Source: CAWKMN01 sp963850765 (GTDB taxonomy: Bacteria; Chloroflexota; Anaerolineae; Aggregatilineales; Aggregatilineaceae). From it: a stretch of 64,000 nt of DNA. Of this stretch, positions 16,783 to 26,695 are shown piece after piece (position 1 is the first letter of the stretch; every line of letters starts with the position of its first letter). The translations under genes were made by a program, and so were the position numbers. The notes under the pieces are model-generated. The model was not told where the DNA came from. It ran no database searches and saw nothing but the letters and a program-made list of their open reading frames with translations. The stretch covers positions 124,001-188,000 of the forward strand of contig CAWKMN010000002.1 of assembly GCA_963850765.1 (NCBI GenBank). Direction: 5' to 3'.

Positions 16783-17596
16783 TCAGGATACCTGCTCGGC
16801 CGGGCGAGTACCACGTACAGCCCAGGAACGAGCGATCAAATCTATAGAGCCGTCCGACCTGATGGGCAAGCGCGCCCGGATGGTGTCTCGAAGCTCGATG
16901 CGATCGGCCTCGGACAGTGACATCACGTAGGTTGGCGCAGGGCCCTGCCCGCCCAGGAAGGGTGTCCAGTAGTCCTCAAAATCCTGAAACTGCGTCCGAA
17001 TATCGATGCTGCGGACTTCAACCTGATCCAGACCGGCCCGCTGGAAAAGTGCCGCCAACGGTTCGGGCTTGCACAGGGGGAAGCGGCGGCCCTCGTCCAA
17101 CTCAACGGCATCGGGATGAAGCGCGATCACCGCATCCCAGAAGATGCGCAGCATTTGCATGCCGTGCGCGTAATCCCAGACATACGCGGCGATCACGCCA
17201 CCCGGTTTCGTCACGCGCTCCATAGCCCTTAAGCGCCTGCTTCTGATCAGGGATGAAGTTCAGTACCAGCCCGGAGACGACCGCATCATAATCACCGCTT
17301 TCGATGGACAGTTGTTGCGCATCACCCACCTCAAAACTGACTCGTGGGTCCACCACACGCTCCCGCGCATGGGCCACAAACGCGCCCGAATGGTCAATCC
17401 CTTTGGCGGCACTGGGATCGGCCCAACGCAGAATCAACTCGCTGAGCGCGCCCGTCCCGCACCCGACGTCCAGCCAGCGGGCACCGGCGGGGAGATCGAG
17501 CCACTGGATGAATTCACGAGCGACGAGACGGCTCCAGCGCCCGATGTAGGGTTCGTAAGTCGCTCCGCTGTCCCACTGATCCGGTCTCGCGCCCAT
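16783..17596 (-). pseudogene. Class I SAM-dependent methyltransferase, frameshifted
   Basis: About 270 residues joined from two frames. The N-terminal frame (from 17596) contains motif I, WLDVGCGTGALSELIL, and the acidic KGIDHSG. The C-terminal frame starts around MERVTKPGGVIAAYVWDYA (motif IV region) and ends at 16783. The shift lies near 17228, where CTTAAGG reads as CTTAGG if one A is removed. It resembles Methyltransf_11/25 proteins acting on small molecules; the substrate is unknown. It follows larA upstream on the same strand with a 21-bp gap, so the two may be co-transcribed. Confidence 0.78.
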
Positions 17597-17617
17597 GTGA
17601 ATCGTCTAGAGCCTGTT

Positions 17618-17775
17618 GTGCACTTTTGGCCCCTATCCCCCAACCCCTTTCCCCACAAGTGGAGAAAGGGGAGTGTAGGAAGTCCCTCTCCACCCTGTGG
17701 GGAGGGATTTAGGGAGGGGCCAATTTACGGGAAGAACTGCTCAATATCGGCAACCAGAGTGCATAACACGCTCTA
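17618..17775. repeat. Intergenic palindromic repeat
   Basis: CCCCTTTCCCCACAAGTGGA and inverted CCACCCTGTGGGGAGGGATT, ending with a GAACTGCTCAATATCGGCAA tail. This tail also occurs at 20362-20395. Confidence 0.65.
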
Positions 17776-17854
17776 ATTGATTGCATCCCGATGGTAGAAG
17801 CTTAGCACAGACTGCGCACCTGATCCACCGCATGCGCCGCAGGCTGTGTTTCAC

Positions 17855-17884
17855 TTGCAGCGCCGCCGCGAACGGGCATATACT
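17855..17884 (+). promoter_or_regulatory. Promoter of the Ser/Thr kinase gene
   Basis: TTGCAG (17855-17860), 18-bp spacer, TATACT (17879-17884), about 35 bp before the start codon. Confidence 0.55.
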
Positions 17885-17925
17885 GTCGGCACTGAAAAAC
17901 ACGTTCTTACGCGGGCCAAAATCCT

Positions 17926-20190
17926 ATGACAATGCAAGACCTTACGGGGCAGATCTTGGGTTCGTACCAACTGCGCGAGCTGATCGGCGCGGGCGGGATG
18001 GGCGCGGTCTATCGCGGCTACCAGACCACCCTCGAACGCGCGGTGGCGGTTAAAGTGCTTTCAACGGTGCTCGCCAGCGAGCCCGGTTACGTCGAACGGT
18101 TCTACCGCGAGGCCAAGACGGCCGCGGCGCTCGAACATGCGCATATTGTCCCCGTGCATGACTTCGGGATCCAGGGCAGTCTCAGCTACGTGGTGATGCG
18201 CCTGCTGACCGGCGGCACCCTGACCGACCGGATGCAAACTCGTGCCGAAAGAGACAAGCCGCTGCCCTCGTTGGGAGAAGTGGCGTCGCTGCTGCGGCAG
18301 ATCGCAAGCGCGCTGGATTATGCGCACAGCCAGAGCGTGATCCACCGCGACATCAAGCCGAGCAACATCATGTTCGACAACCAGGGGAATGCCTATCTCG
18401 TCGATTTTGGCATCGCCAAGCTGCTCGAAGCGACCAACGCCCTGACCAGCACCGGCGCGACGATGGGCACCCCCGCCTTTATGCCCCCGGAGCAGTGGCG
18501 CTCGGAAGAACTCACCCCCGCCGCGGATCAATATGCGCTCGGTGCGACGATCTACGCGCTGATCGTGGGGCGCGTACCCTACGAAGCGACCACACCCTAC
18601 GGCCTGATGCACAAGCATCTGAACGAAAAACCAGATCCGCCGCACCGCCAGCAAATCGGTGTGCCGGAAGCCGTATCAATTGTGTTGGAGCGGGCGCTGG
18701 CGAAGCAGGCCGGCGACCGGTTCCCGACGGCGACGGCATTCGCGCAGGCGTTTGAGGGTGCCGCCAGCGGCCAGACCGGCGAGCAAACCGGCTTTTTCAC
18801 GGCGTCGCTGGTCGTGAAAAAACCAGCGCTGCCCGGATCGCTGCACCCGGCTGAAGTGCCAACCACGGTGGATTCGCCGCCGCCGCGTACACCCGCTCCG
18901 CGTGCGCCAGCCATGCTGTCCGGCCCGCAGTCGGTGCCGGCGATGGCCGCAGTGCCAGTATCCCGGCCGATCTACCGCAACCCGCTGGTCTGGGCCGCTG
19001 CGCTGGTGGTAATGGCCGTGCTGGTGGTCGCTGGTCTGCTCCTGATGGGCGGCGATGAAGACTCCTCCGACGGCCGCGGAACGCTCGGCGCTGGGGCGAT
19101 CGCGCTGGCGGCCAGTGAGACGCCAGTTCCGACCACCGCGCCCACGGATGAGCCCGATCCCACGGTAACATCGGACGGCGCGCTCGTCGTACTCCCGACC
19201 GAAACCCCAGCGCCCACCGAGACGCCGAGCCTGACTTCCTCCCCCACCACGCTGCCGAGCGATACACCCGCGCCAACCGGGACATCCACGCTGACCCCGA
19301 CGCTCACTCCGTCGAATACGCCCACAGCTACGCCGACGGATCTGCCGACTGCCACAGCCACGCTCACGCCGACCCCCACAGCGACATTCACGCTCACGCC
19401 GACCGTGACTCTCAGCGCGACGCCCACCGATGCGCCTGCGGAAGTGGCGGCGGCGGATGGGCCGGTCCTGGTGGTGAGCGCGATGGGCGCGTATCTGCGT
19501 GAACGGCCCAGTTATGACGCGCCCTTCGAGCGGGTAGGCCAGGGCATCTGGCCGATTGTCGGGGTGAGCGCCGATGGGGCATGGTATCAGGTCAACCTCA
19601 ACGAGCGCTCCGGGTGGGTGCGCGCGTCGGCTTTTGTGGAGGTGCGGGGCGATCTGAATGCGGTCCCCGTGCTTGAGGCGGCCGGCGACACATCCGAGCC
19701 GGATACGCCGCTGGCGCGCCGCCCTATGTTGATCATCGGGGCCATGGGCGCATATGTGCGCGTGGAACCCAGCTTCGACGCGAGATTTGAGGCCGTGTCG
19801 CGCGGGCGTCTCCCGATCGTGGGGATCAGCGCGGACGGCCGGTGGTATCAGGTCGAGTACCGGCAGCGCACGGGCTGGGTGCGCCAATCTGGTTTTGTCG
19901 AGGTCGAAGGCGATCTGAGCAGCGTGCCGGTCGTTGGTGGGGACTGGCGAAGAGGCCGTAGGCGAAATGGGCCACTGCTGGTCATCGGCGGGATGGGTGC
20001 GTATGTGCGCGTTCGGCCCAGTTTTGATGCGGATTTTCGAGCGGTGTCGAACGTCCGGCTGGTCATCACTGGTATCAGCGCGGACGGCCTCTGGTATCGG
20101 GTAGATGCCAATGGGCGGACGGGCTGGGTGCGCCAGTCGGGCTTTGTCGCGGTGGAAGGGGATCTCGGCAGCGTGCCGGTGGTTGAGTGA
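17926..20190 (+). CDS. Transmembrane Ser/Thr protein kinase with three extracellular SH3b repeats
   Basis: 754 residues. The cytosolic Hanks-type kinase domain (about 14-270) has the glycine loop GAGGMGAVY (21-29), Lys43, HRDIKPSN with Asp142, DFG with Asp160, and GTPAFMPPEQ. A transmembrane helix follows at about 351-373. A long Thr/Pro-rich stalk (about 400-505, TETPAPTETPS type) leads to three homologous bacterial SH3 repeats (about 512-580, 600-670, 684-754). Each contains a G(A/M)GAY(L/V)R start, a WYQV/WYRV core and GWVR. Such kinases (PknB/StkP type) sense cell-wall or surface ligands through external repeats. Replacing PASTA by SH3b is plausible for murein binding, by inference. Confidence 0.93.
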   Translation: MTMQDLTGQILGSYQLRELIGAGGMGAVYRGYQTTLERAVAVKVLSTVLASEPGYVERFYREAKTAAALEHAHIVPVHDFGIQGSLSYVVMRLLTGGTLTDRMQTRAERDKPLPSLGEVASLLRQIASALDYAHSQSVIHRDIKPSNIMFDNQGNAYLVDFGIAKLLEATNALTSTGATMGTPAFMPPEQWRSEELTPAADQYALGATIYALIVGRVPYEATTPYGLMHKHLNEKPDPPHRQQIGVPEAVSIVLERALAKQAGDRFPTATAFAQAFEGAASGQTGEQTGFFTASLVVKKPALPGSLHPAEVPTTVDSPPPRTPAPRAPAMLSGPQSVPAMAAVPVSRPIYRNPLVWAAALVVMAVLVVAGLLLMGGDEDSSDGRGTLGAGAIALAASETPVPTTAPTDEPDPTVTSDGALVVLPTETPAPTETPSLTSSPTTLPSDTPAPTGTSTLTPTLTPSNTPTATPTDLPTATATLTPTPTATFTLTPTVTLSATPTDAPAEVAAADGPVLVVSAMGAYLRERPSYDAPFERVGQGIWPIVGVSADGAWYQVNLNERSGWVRASAFVEVRGDLNAVPVLEAAGDTSEPDTPLARRPMLIIGAMGAYVRVEPSFDARFEAVSRGRLPIVGISADGRWYQVEYRQRTGWVRQSGFVEVEGDLSSVPVVGGDWRRGRRRNGPLLVIGGMGAYVRVRPSFDADFRAVSNVRLVITGISADGLWYRVDANGRTGWVRQSGFVAVEGDLGSVPVVE

Positions 20191-20227
20191 GCGATCAGTC
20201 TCAGGTTTTCGGCGAAAGAGTGATTTT

Positions 20228-20402
20228 GTAGGGGCGGACCACCGTGTCCGCCCTGCAATTATAGCCCCTATCCCCCAGCCCCTTTCCCCACAAGTGGAGA
20301 AAGGAGGAATCTCAAGTCCCTCTCCACCGTGTGGGGAGGGATTTAGGGAGGGGCTACTTCACGGGAAGAACGGCTCAATAACGGCAACCAGAGTGCATTA
20401 TA
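20228..20402. repeat. Intergenic repeat cluster
   Basis: A GTAGGGGCGGACCACCGTGT palindrome plus a CCCCACAAGTGGAGAAAGG palindrome. It shares the CGGCAACCAGAGTGCATTA tail with 17618-17775. Confidence 0.65.
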
Positions 20403-20407
20403 TCTTT

Positions 20408-21790
20408 CTAGGAAATCACCCTCAGCGGGATCATATCCGGCTGTTTCAGCCGCGCCTGCATACTCCACGGGCCGGTCCACGTGATCTCGACCGTCGCCAG
20501 CCTGCCGCGCCAATCCTGCGGTTCATCTTCGAAGAATACGATCTTGTTCTGCGGGATGCGCCCCTGCCATTTGCCCTTGTGCTGATCCTCGACCAGCACC
20601 TCGACCGTCCGGCCGAGATAGGCGGAATTGATCTCCGCGACGACGCGCTCCTGCAGTTCTTCCAGCGCGGCGTGACGGCGTTTTTTCTCCTGCGGCGGCA
20701 CGTTGTCCGGCATGGTGCGCGTGCTGACCGTCTGGGGGCGGGGGCTGTAGCGCGCCAGGTGTACCTTGTCCAGCTTGAGCTCGGCCAGCAGATCATAGGT
20801 ATCCTGGAACTGCGCGTCGGTTTCGCCGGGGAAGCCGACGATCACATCGCAGTGGATCGCCACGCCGGGGATACGATCCCGGATTTTTGCGACGAGATCG
20901 CGGTACTGCTGCACGGTATAGCCGCGCCGCATCCGCGCCAGCACCTCGTCGTTGCCCGCCTGCACGGGGATCTCGATCTGCGGCATGACGCGCGGCAGGT
21001 CCGCCACCGCGTCGAGCAGTTCATCCGTCATCCAGTTGGGATGGCTGGTCAGGAAGCGGATCCGGGCGATGTCCTCTTCTTCCGCGACCTCGTGCACGAC
21101 GCGGAGAAGCTGCGCGAGGTTCGGCCCGTCGGGGATGTCCTTGCCGTAGCGATCGACGATCTGGCCGAGCAGCGTGACTTCCTTCACGCCCTGCCGCGCC
21201 AGACTGCGCACGTGCCCGACGATCTCTCCCACCGGGCGCGACTTTTCGATCCCGCGCCGGAAGGGGATGATGCAGAACGTGCAGGCGTGCGAGCAGCCAT
21301 ACACCACCGGGACATGGGCCGTGAACAGGTTCCCGCGCTCGTGGTCCGGCAGGATGATCATGCCGTCCATCGCGTCTTGCAGCGTATCGCGGGCGACGCG
21401 CGCCGCCGATTCCTGGGCGATCAGGTCGCGCTCGTGATCGCGATCGCGCAGGAAATCGATCATCGGCTGCGGGTCGGACGGCGGCAGGAACACATCGACC
21501 TGCGGGAGCTTCTCGCGCAGGCGCAGCGGATCGCGCACGCCGACCAGACAGCCCATCAGCCCGACGATCTTCTCCGGCTCAGCCTGCTTGAGCCGGGCCA
21601 GTTCGCGCAGGCGTCCATAGGCTTTGTCCTCGGCGGACTGGCGCACCACACAGGTGTTGATCACCAGAATATCGGCGTCGTCGGGATCGGACGCGGCATG
21701 GTGGCCGAGCCGTTCGAGTTCGGAAGCCAGCCGCTGCGTATCGGCGACGTTCATTTGGCAGCCCAGAGTCCAGATGTGATAGCGCATCAT
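20408..21790 (-). CDS. miaB: tRNA-2-methylthio-N6-dimethylallyladenosine synthase (MiaB)
   Basis: 460 residues. It methylthiolates i6A37 in tRNAs. The N-terminal UPF0004 domain carries cluster cysteines C11 (TLGCQMN), C47 (INTCVV) and C81 (LMGCLVG). The radical-SAM site is YGCSHACTFCIIP with C166, C170 and C173. The C-terminal TRAM domain starts near VAEINSAYLGRTVEVLVED. The NTCVVR, DVFLPP and VGFPGETDAQF elements place it with MiaB rather than RimO or MtaB. The gene is intact, monocistronic, with two adjacent ATG codons and AAGG just upstream. Confidence 0.93.
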   Translation of the reverse strand: MMRYHIWTLGCQMNVADTQRLASELERLGHHAASDPDDADILVINTCVVRQSAEDKAYGRLRELARLKQAEPEKIVGLMGCLVGVRDPLRLREKLPQVDVFLPPSDPQPMIDFLRDRDHERDLIAQESAARVARDTLQDAMDGMIILPDHERGNLFTAHVPVVYGCSHACTFCIIPFRRGIEKSRPVGEIVGHVRSLARQGVKEVTLLGQIVDRYGKDIPDGPNLAQLLRVVHEVAEEEDIARIRFLTSHPNWMTDELLDAVADLPRVMPQIEIPVQAGNDEVLARMRRGYTVQQYRDLVAKIRDRIPGVAIHCDVIVGFPGETDAQFQDTYDLLAELKLDKVHLARYSPRPQTVSTRTMPDNVPPQEKKRRHAALEELQERVVAEINSAYLGRTVEVLVEDQHKGKWQGRIPQNKIVFFEDEPQDWRGRLATVEITWTGPWSMQARLKQPDMIPLRVIS

Positions 21791-21931
21791 TCAGCCTTGC
21801 GATTAGTTGACCATTCGTGCTGAAAAGTTTAACGGATTTGATAAAAATTACCAGGGGGAGATCGGGATTCGGGCTGAGAAGCTGGATACTGGTGTGAAAG
21901 AGGGCGAGTTCGATAAATAGGTGGCGTCAGG

Positions 21932-22035
21932 CCTCACCCCCTCAATCCCCCTCTCCAGCCGAGCTAGAGAGGGGGAAGTGTGGTCTTTCTCCCCTCTCCA
22001 TCACATGGAGAGGGGTGGGGGTGAGGCCAGCAAGT
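21932..22035. repeat. Intergenic palindromic repeat pair
   Basis: CAATCCCCCTCTCCAGCCGA with CATCACATGGAGAGGGGTGG inverted. The family is repeated at 25501-25590. Confidence 0.65.
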
Positions 22036-22087
22036 TGCAGGGGTTAACTTCACACACCCGCCCGCGCAGAACCTTTCAAATGGGCGT

Positions 22088-22623
22088 TCACCCGCCCAGA
22101 TTGAACACCTGCACCGGCAGGCCGCTGAACGTCCCGCTGGCGGTGACAGTCTGGCCGTCGGACGTGGACGCAGTGAACTCGAAGCGCCCGCCCCAGGCAT
22201 CGCCCACGCTGTCGAGCGTGACACTCCCCGACGTGCCGCTGTAGCTGGTGACGCCCTCACGGTTATCGATAAAGGTAGCGAACGGCACATCGGACGCGCT
22301 TGCCGCTGGCTGCCCGAAGTCATATGTTCCTGCCTGCGCCATCGCAGCGGGCACGGTGATCGCAACCGCCATATCCTGGCTGTAGTCGTTCTCCATATCC
22401 GCCAGCACAATCGTGAAAATTCCTGTAGCGGCAGAGAGATCATCAACGCGGGCCTCGTCAACGGTGAACGGCGCGCTCACCGCCCCGCTGACCGTGACCG
22501 TGCTTAGCTGCCCGCCCGATCCGCCGCTATTGTCGTCCTTATCCCCCTTATCCTTGTCGTTTTCCCCATCACCGCCGCACGCGGCCAGCAGCAGCACGCA
22601 CAGAACAACAGAAAACGACGCAT
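22088..22623 (-). CDS. Putative lipoprotein, about 180 residues, signal peptide frameshifted
   Basis: The best start is ATG 22623, 10 bp after GAGGAG, reading MRRFLLFC as a signal peptide. The body lies in another frame that reads VLLLAACGGDGENDKDKGDK. A missing base near 22590 would join them, giving a lipobox LAAC and lipid-anchored Cys. The mature part has an Asp/Lys/Gly-rich linker and then a beta-rich domain (TVTVSGAVSAPFTVDEARVD ... SGTFSGLPVQVFNLGG). It resembles secreted beta-sandwich proteins of unknown function. The in-frame ORF extends upstream to 22681 without a good start. Confidence 0.6.
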
Positions 22624-22690
22624 AACACTCACTCTCCTCAAAGTGTGTGCAAACAGGGGCCCCGGCGGCCTCTGACATCACCGGAATGGC

Positions 22691-23731
22691 TTATTCGCTG
22701 CTGACCACGCGCCGGCCCTGGTTGCGCGAGATGACATCGATGATCTTGCGGTGCTGCGCGAAGATCACCAGCGTATCTCCGGCGTGGACCACCTGATCGT
22801 CGGCGGGGTGAACCTGCACCTGCTCATCCTGGCCGTGCAGCACGATGTCCAGGTTCTCGGACTCTTGCAGGAAGCCGATCGTTTTCCCGTCGAGGAAGGA
22901 TGCCGGGGCGACTTGCAGCCGGATCATGCTGTAATCTTCGCCGTTGATGCGGAACGTCTGCGTGATCTCGATGCCCAGCGCATACGCCGCGAACGACGGC
23001 GCAGCGAGATCGGTGGCGCTGAGCACCGCTTCGACGTTCATAAAGCGGCGGATCTGCCCGGCGAACTGGTCATCCCACATCCGCACGACAATGCGGATGG
23101 CCGGGTTCAGATCACGGGCGCGCATGGTAACTTCCAGGTTCATATGATCGTTCGACGTGCAGACGATCAACGCGCGCGCCTTGCGGATTCCGGCTGTTTC
23201 GAGCGCGCTTTCCAGCCGTCCATCACCGACCACCAGCGGCACCTTCAGCCGCTCCAGTTCCGCGAGCTTTTCCGGTTCGGTGCTGCGGTCGATGGCAACC
23301 ACGTCAAAGCCCATCGCCACCAGCGCGCGGACGACGCGCGTGCCCAGATGGCCGACTCCGAGGATGATCACGTGATTCTGATAGATCGAAGCCACAGCTT
23401 CCTCCCAGGCGTTACGGTGCTCGTGTGGTTTGAGGAACAGATTGAAGAAGTCGGTCAGGCCGCGCGCCGCGATGTACGTACCGATCAGCGGCATGATATA
23501 CCAGAAGATGACAAGCTGTGCTTCAGTGGGCAGATCGTCGGGCGACGAGACGATCATCATCGCGGCCATCAGATAGGGCAGGTCGATAAACGGCCGGCGT
23601 GCGTACCCTGCCTGCGCCCACAGCTCCCCATAGAGCCAGCCGCCCCCAATGATCGCCACCAGGAACACGACCACCGGCACGCGGAACTCGCGCCACAGCA
23701 CGCGCAGATTGCGCCATGTCGCGCGGGCCAT
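22691..23731 (-). CDS. TrkA-type potassium channel/NAD-binding protein (RCK domains)
   Basis: About 346 residues from ATG 23731; the frame stays open upstream to 24067, so the start is uncertain. Two N-terminal hydrophobic segments (VPVVVFLVAIIGGGWLYGEL and LVIFWYIMPLIGTYIAARGL) flank a loop without a clear TVGYG filter. A TrkA-N Rossmann domain follows (VIILGVGHLGTRVVRALVAM, then VVAIDRS and VVGDG). A TrkA-C domain ends the protein (EDYSMIRLQVAPASFLDGKT...). The layout resembles two-helix K+ channels gated by RCK domains; the filter is not typical, so ion choice is open. It is divergent from the MFS gene at 23998. Confidence 0.8.
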   Translation of the reverse strand: MARATWRNLRVLWREFRVPVVVFLVAIIGGGWLYGELWAQAGYARRPFIDLPYLMAAMMIVSSPDDLPTEAQLVIFWYIMPLIGTYIAARGLTDFFNLFLKPHEHRNAWEEAVASIYQNHVIILGVGHLGTRVVRALVAMGFDVVAIDRSTEPEKLAELERLKVPLVVGDGRLESALETAGIRKARALIVCTSNDHMNLEVTMRARDLNPAIRIVVRMWDDQFAGQIRRFMNVEAVLSATDLAAPSFAAYALGIEITQTFRINGEDYSMIRLQVAPASFLDGKTIGFLQESENLDIVLHGQDEQVQVHPADDQVVHAGDTLVIFAQHRKIIDVISRNQGRRVVSSE

Positions 23732-23904
23732 GCGCACGCGGTGATGGACCCGCTGCCACTGTGGAACAGGGGTAAGGAAACGTGCGCGAGGCAGGTCAGC
23801 CGCCCTTTCGTGGACTTGGATACGAATGCAACGCCAGAAGTGTAGCTGATTTCGCCAAATGTGGGAATTGCGGTTGAGGATGGGCGACACGCGCAAAAAA
23901 ATTA

Positions 23905-23964
23905 GCACTTGCACATCCGTTCGGAATATGATACACTTACGTATGTATGCAATTGCGCAAGTGC
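23905..23964 (+). promoter_or_regulatory. MFS gene promoter flanked by an inverted repeat
   Basis: TTGCAC (23909-23914), 17-bp spacer, TACACT (23932-23937). Perfect 8-bp inverted arms GCACTTGC (23905-23912) and GCAAGTGC (23957-23964) bracket the promoter and start point. This is a possible looping operator. Confidence 0.55.
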
Positions 23965-23997
23965 GAATGACCGTCCGCAGGCACGGAGGAAAACCGC

Positions 23998-25284
23998 ATG
24001 AGTTTGGATCGTTATCGGGCCATCTATGACGAGTATCCCCGCCAGTTCTGGCTGCTGATCGGCGCATCGTTTATTGATATGGTTGGCAACGCGCTGATCT
24101 TCCCTTTCTTCGCGCTGTTCATGACCGACCGCTTCGACGTAAGCATCGCCCGTGTTGGCGTCATTTTCGCGATCTACTCTGGGGCTGGCATCGTCGGCAG
24201 CACGATCGGCGGCGCACTGGCCGATCGGTTTGGCCGCAAGCCGATTGTGCTCACCTCCCTGGTCGCGAGCGCGCTGGGCAATCTGGCCCTGGCGTTTATC
24301 ACCGACTTTGAGATGCTGTACGTGCTGGCTGCGACGATTGGCACGATCGGGGCCGTCGGTGGCCCGGCGTGGCATGCCATGATGGCCGATCTGCTGCCGG
24401 AGGAAAAACGCGCCGAGGGGTTCGGCCTCATCCGCATTGCGTTTAACGTGGCCGTTATGTTCGGCCCGATGATCGGCGGGCTCCTGGCCGGCGTCTCTTA
24501 CGTGCTGCTGTTCAGCGTGGACGCAGCCGCCAGTGCGATCACGGCGACCCTTCTGTTTTGGTTCCTGCGCGAGACGCGCCCGGAAAAGGCCCCTTCGGCT
24601 ACCGGCGCCGATGCCGAAGAAACTCTGTTGCAGACCTTCAAAGGCTATGGCACGGTGCTGCACGACCGCGTCTTCATCTCGTTCGCGCTGATCGGAATCG
24701 CGGCATGGCTGGTCTATCACCAGATGAACACGACGCTCGCGGTATACCTGCGCGACGAGCACGGCATCCAGCCGCAGGGCTTCGGCCTGCTGATCGGCAT
24801 GAACGCGCTGATGGTCGTGGCATTTCAGTTCGGCGTGACGCGCCGCATTCGCCAGCGCGGGTATCCGTCGATGCTGGTGCTGGCGGCGGGCACCATTTTG
24901 TATGCGATCGGCTTCAGCATGTATGGTTGGGTTGCAGGTTACGCCCTGTTCATCGCCGCGATGATCATCATCACCATGGGCGAGATGATCGCGGTGCCGG
25001 TCGCACAGGCGACGGCCGCCAAGCTTGCCCCCGCCGATATGCGCGGGCGCTATATGGCCGTGCTCGGTTTTGGCTTCGCGATCGCGTCGGGCAGCGGGAC
25101 CTGGCTGGCCGGGCAGATCAGCAGCAGCCTGGGCTTCGAGTGGGTCTGGTATCTGGCGGGCATGCTGGGCGCGGCCGCATCCGTTGCGTACCTGGTGATG
25201 CACTATGTGATGGAAGAGCCGATCATCGCGTACGAGCACGAACCCGAAGCCGCCCGGCGCGAATCCGCGATGGACGTGGCGTAA
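23998..25284 (+). CDS. Major facilitator superfamily transporter, drug-efflux type
   Basis: 428 residues, about 12 transmembrane helices. The loop 2-3 signature GGALADRFGRKPIVL is the classic MFS motif A, repeated in degenerate form after helix 8 (VTRRIRQRGYPS). Helix 5 region FNVAVMFGPMIGGLLAG fits motif C of proton antiporters. Start ATG 23998 follows GGAGGAAAACCGC. It probably exports a hydrophobic compound with proton exchange; the substrate is unknown. It is divergently arranged with the TrkA-like gene, with a bracketed promoter upstream and a terminator at 25444. Confidence 0.88.
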   Translation: MSLDRYRAIYDEYPRQFWLLIGASFIDMVGNALIFPFFALFMTDRFDVSIARVGVIFAIYSGAGIVGSTIGGALADRFGRKPIVLTSLVASALGNLALAFITDFEMLYVLAATIGTIGAVGGPAWHAMMADLLPEEKRAEGFGLIRIAFNVAVMFGPMIGGLLAGVSYVLLFSVDAAASAITATLLFWFLRETRPEKAPSATGADAEETLLQTFKGYGTVLHDRVFISFALIGIAAWLVYHQMNTTLAVYLRDEHGIQPQGFGLLIGMNALMVVAFQFGVTRRIRQRGYPSMLVLAAGTILYAIGFSMYGWVAGYALFIAAMIIITMGEMIAVPVAQATAAKLAPADMRGRYMAVLGFGFAIASGSGTWLAGQISSSLGFEWVWYLAGMLGAAASVAYLVMHYVMEEPIIAYEHEPEAARRESAMDVA

Positions 25285-25324
25285 ATCCATGTCGCTTTTG
25301 TAGAGACCGGCTTGAAAAACGGCA

Positions 25325-25680
25325 AGGCCTGACCCCCCAGTCGCCCTCTCCAGCCGAGCTAGAGGGGGGAAGCGGGTCTTTTCTCCCCTCGCCATCTTGG
25401 ATGGAGAGGGGCCGGGTGAGGCTCGCACTTATCTCCTCCCGCGAATCCCCCTCCGGTTGGCAGCCTGGAGGGGGATTTTGTGTCTCGATCGGCGACAAGG
25501 CCTCACCCCCTCAATCCCCCTCTCCAGCCGAGCCAGAGAGGGGGAAGCGCGCCGTTTCTCCCCTCGCCATCTTGGATGGAGAGGGGCCGGGGGTGAGGCC
25601 AGTGATAACGGGGAAAAGCCCCCACAATGCAGCAGGGGGATCCACACGGATCCCCCTGCAAGGCCCCATTGAAGCGTGCT
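25325..25680. repeat. Array of intergenic palindromic repeats
   Basis: Two copies of the CTCCAGCCGAGCTAGAG family with their CATCTTGGATGGAGAGGGGC partners (25325-25425, 25500-25600). Then a perfect 12-bp hairpin GCAGGGGGATCC / GGATCCCCCTGC (25632-25659). No gene between 25285 and 25799. Confidence 0.7.
25444..25482 (+). terminator. Likely terminator downstream of the MFS gene
   Basis: Perfect 11-bp stem AATCCCCCTCC (25444-25454) / GGAGGGGGATT (25467-25477), followed by TTGTG. Confidence 0.5.
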
Positions 25681-25799
25681 CTACCCGTAGCGGGCAGAGT
25701 AATAAGAAAGAATCTTTTCATAAAATCTATATAAAACTATTATCGGCCGAAAAGGTCCTGTCCGCATGTGATTATTAGCATCTTCAATATAGATGAATC

Positions 25800-26695
25800 T
25801 CACTCCTCACGCAGCCGCGCCCGCCCGATCTGCACCACCAGCGTGCCGATCCCGGCCAGCAGCAGCCCGGCGATGGCGCGCGCTCTCAGGGTCTCGCCCA
25901 GGAACAGCCACGCCAGCAGCGCGATCTGGATCATCATCGTGTTGTTGATGATGCTGGACTCGACGGCGGGCAGCGTGCGCTGCGTGTGATTCCACAGCGT
26001 GAACGCGAAGGCGGTGTTGACGACCGCCAGCCAGCCGACAATCGCCCAGCTTTGCAGCGACAGATCCGGGAGTCCCTGCGCTGCGATCCCGGCGGCCAGC
26101 ATCACAGGCGCGCCGATGCCCATACTCGCGGCGGTGACGGCCAGCGCGGGCAGCGTCGCGGCCCGGTTTATGCGGCGGCCCAGGATGGTCGAGAGTGCGC
26201 CCGACAGCACGCCGGTCAGCACGATCAGCAGCCCGACCACCTGTCCGGCCGGGATCGCTGCCGGATAGAAGTAGATCATCACGCCGGTCAGATACAGCGC
26301 GATCCCGCCCCACTGAACGCGTGTCAGGCGCTCATCGAGCAGCACGATCCCCAGCAGCGCGACGACGGTGGGCGTAAAGCTCAGCAGCAGACTCGTTGTG
26401 ACGGCGGGCAGGCGATCCAGGCCGAGGAACTGTGTCCCCTGCGTCACGGTGTAGTACAGCAGGCCGAGCGCGATCAGCCCCCCCATTCGCGGCGCGACAG
26501 CCGGTTGAGCATCCCGATCCCGCCGGATCGCCACACGAACGGCAGCAGGCACAGCCACGCCAGCGTGTAGCGCAGCCCGGCGAAGGTCAGCGCGGGGATG
26601 TCGTCCAGCCCGATCTTGATGAGCACCCACGAGGTAGACCAGAGGAACGTGACAAAAAGCGCCTGCAGCGCGGCGCGCAGATGCGGTGATAACAC
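25800..26695 (-). pseudogene. EamA/DMT-family transporter, frameshifted in a G run
   Basis: About 298 residues joined. It starts at GTG 26695, 6 bp after GGAGGTG, as MLSPHLRAALQALFVTFLWS and reads to NRLSRREWGG. After the run of seven G (26477-26483) the frame changes and continues LIALGLLYYTVTQGTQFLGL to the stop at 25800. A run of eight G would restore one protein. Two EamA repeats of five helices each are visible, the second starting near GLLIVLTGVLSGALSTILGR. Family members export metabolites or amino acids. Homopolymer error or phase variation are both possible. Confidence 0.78.
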
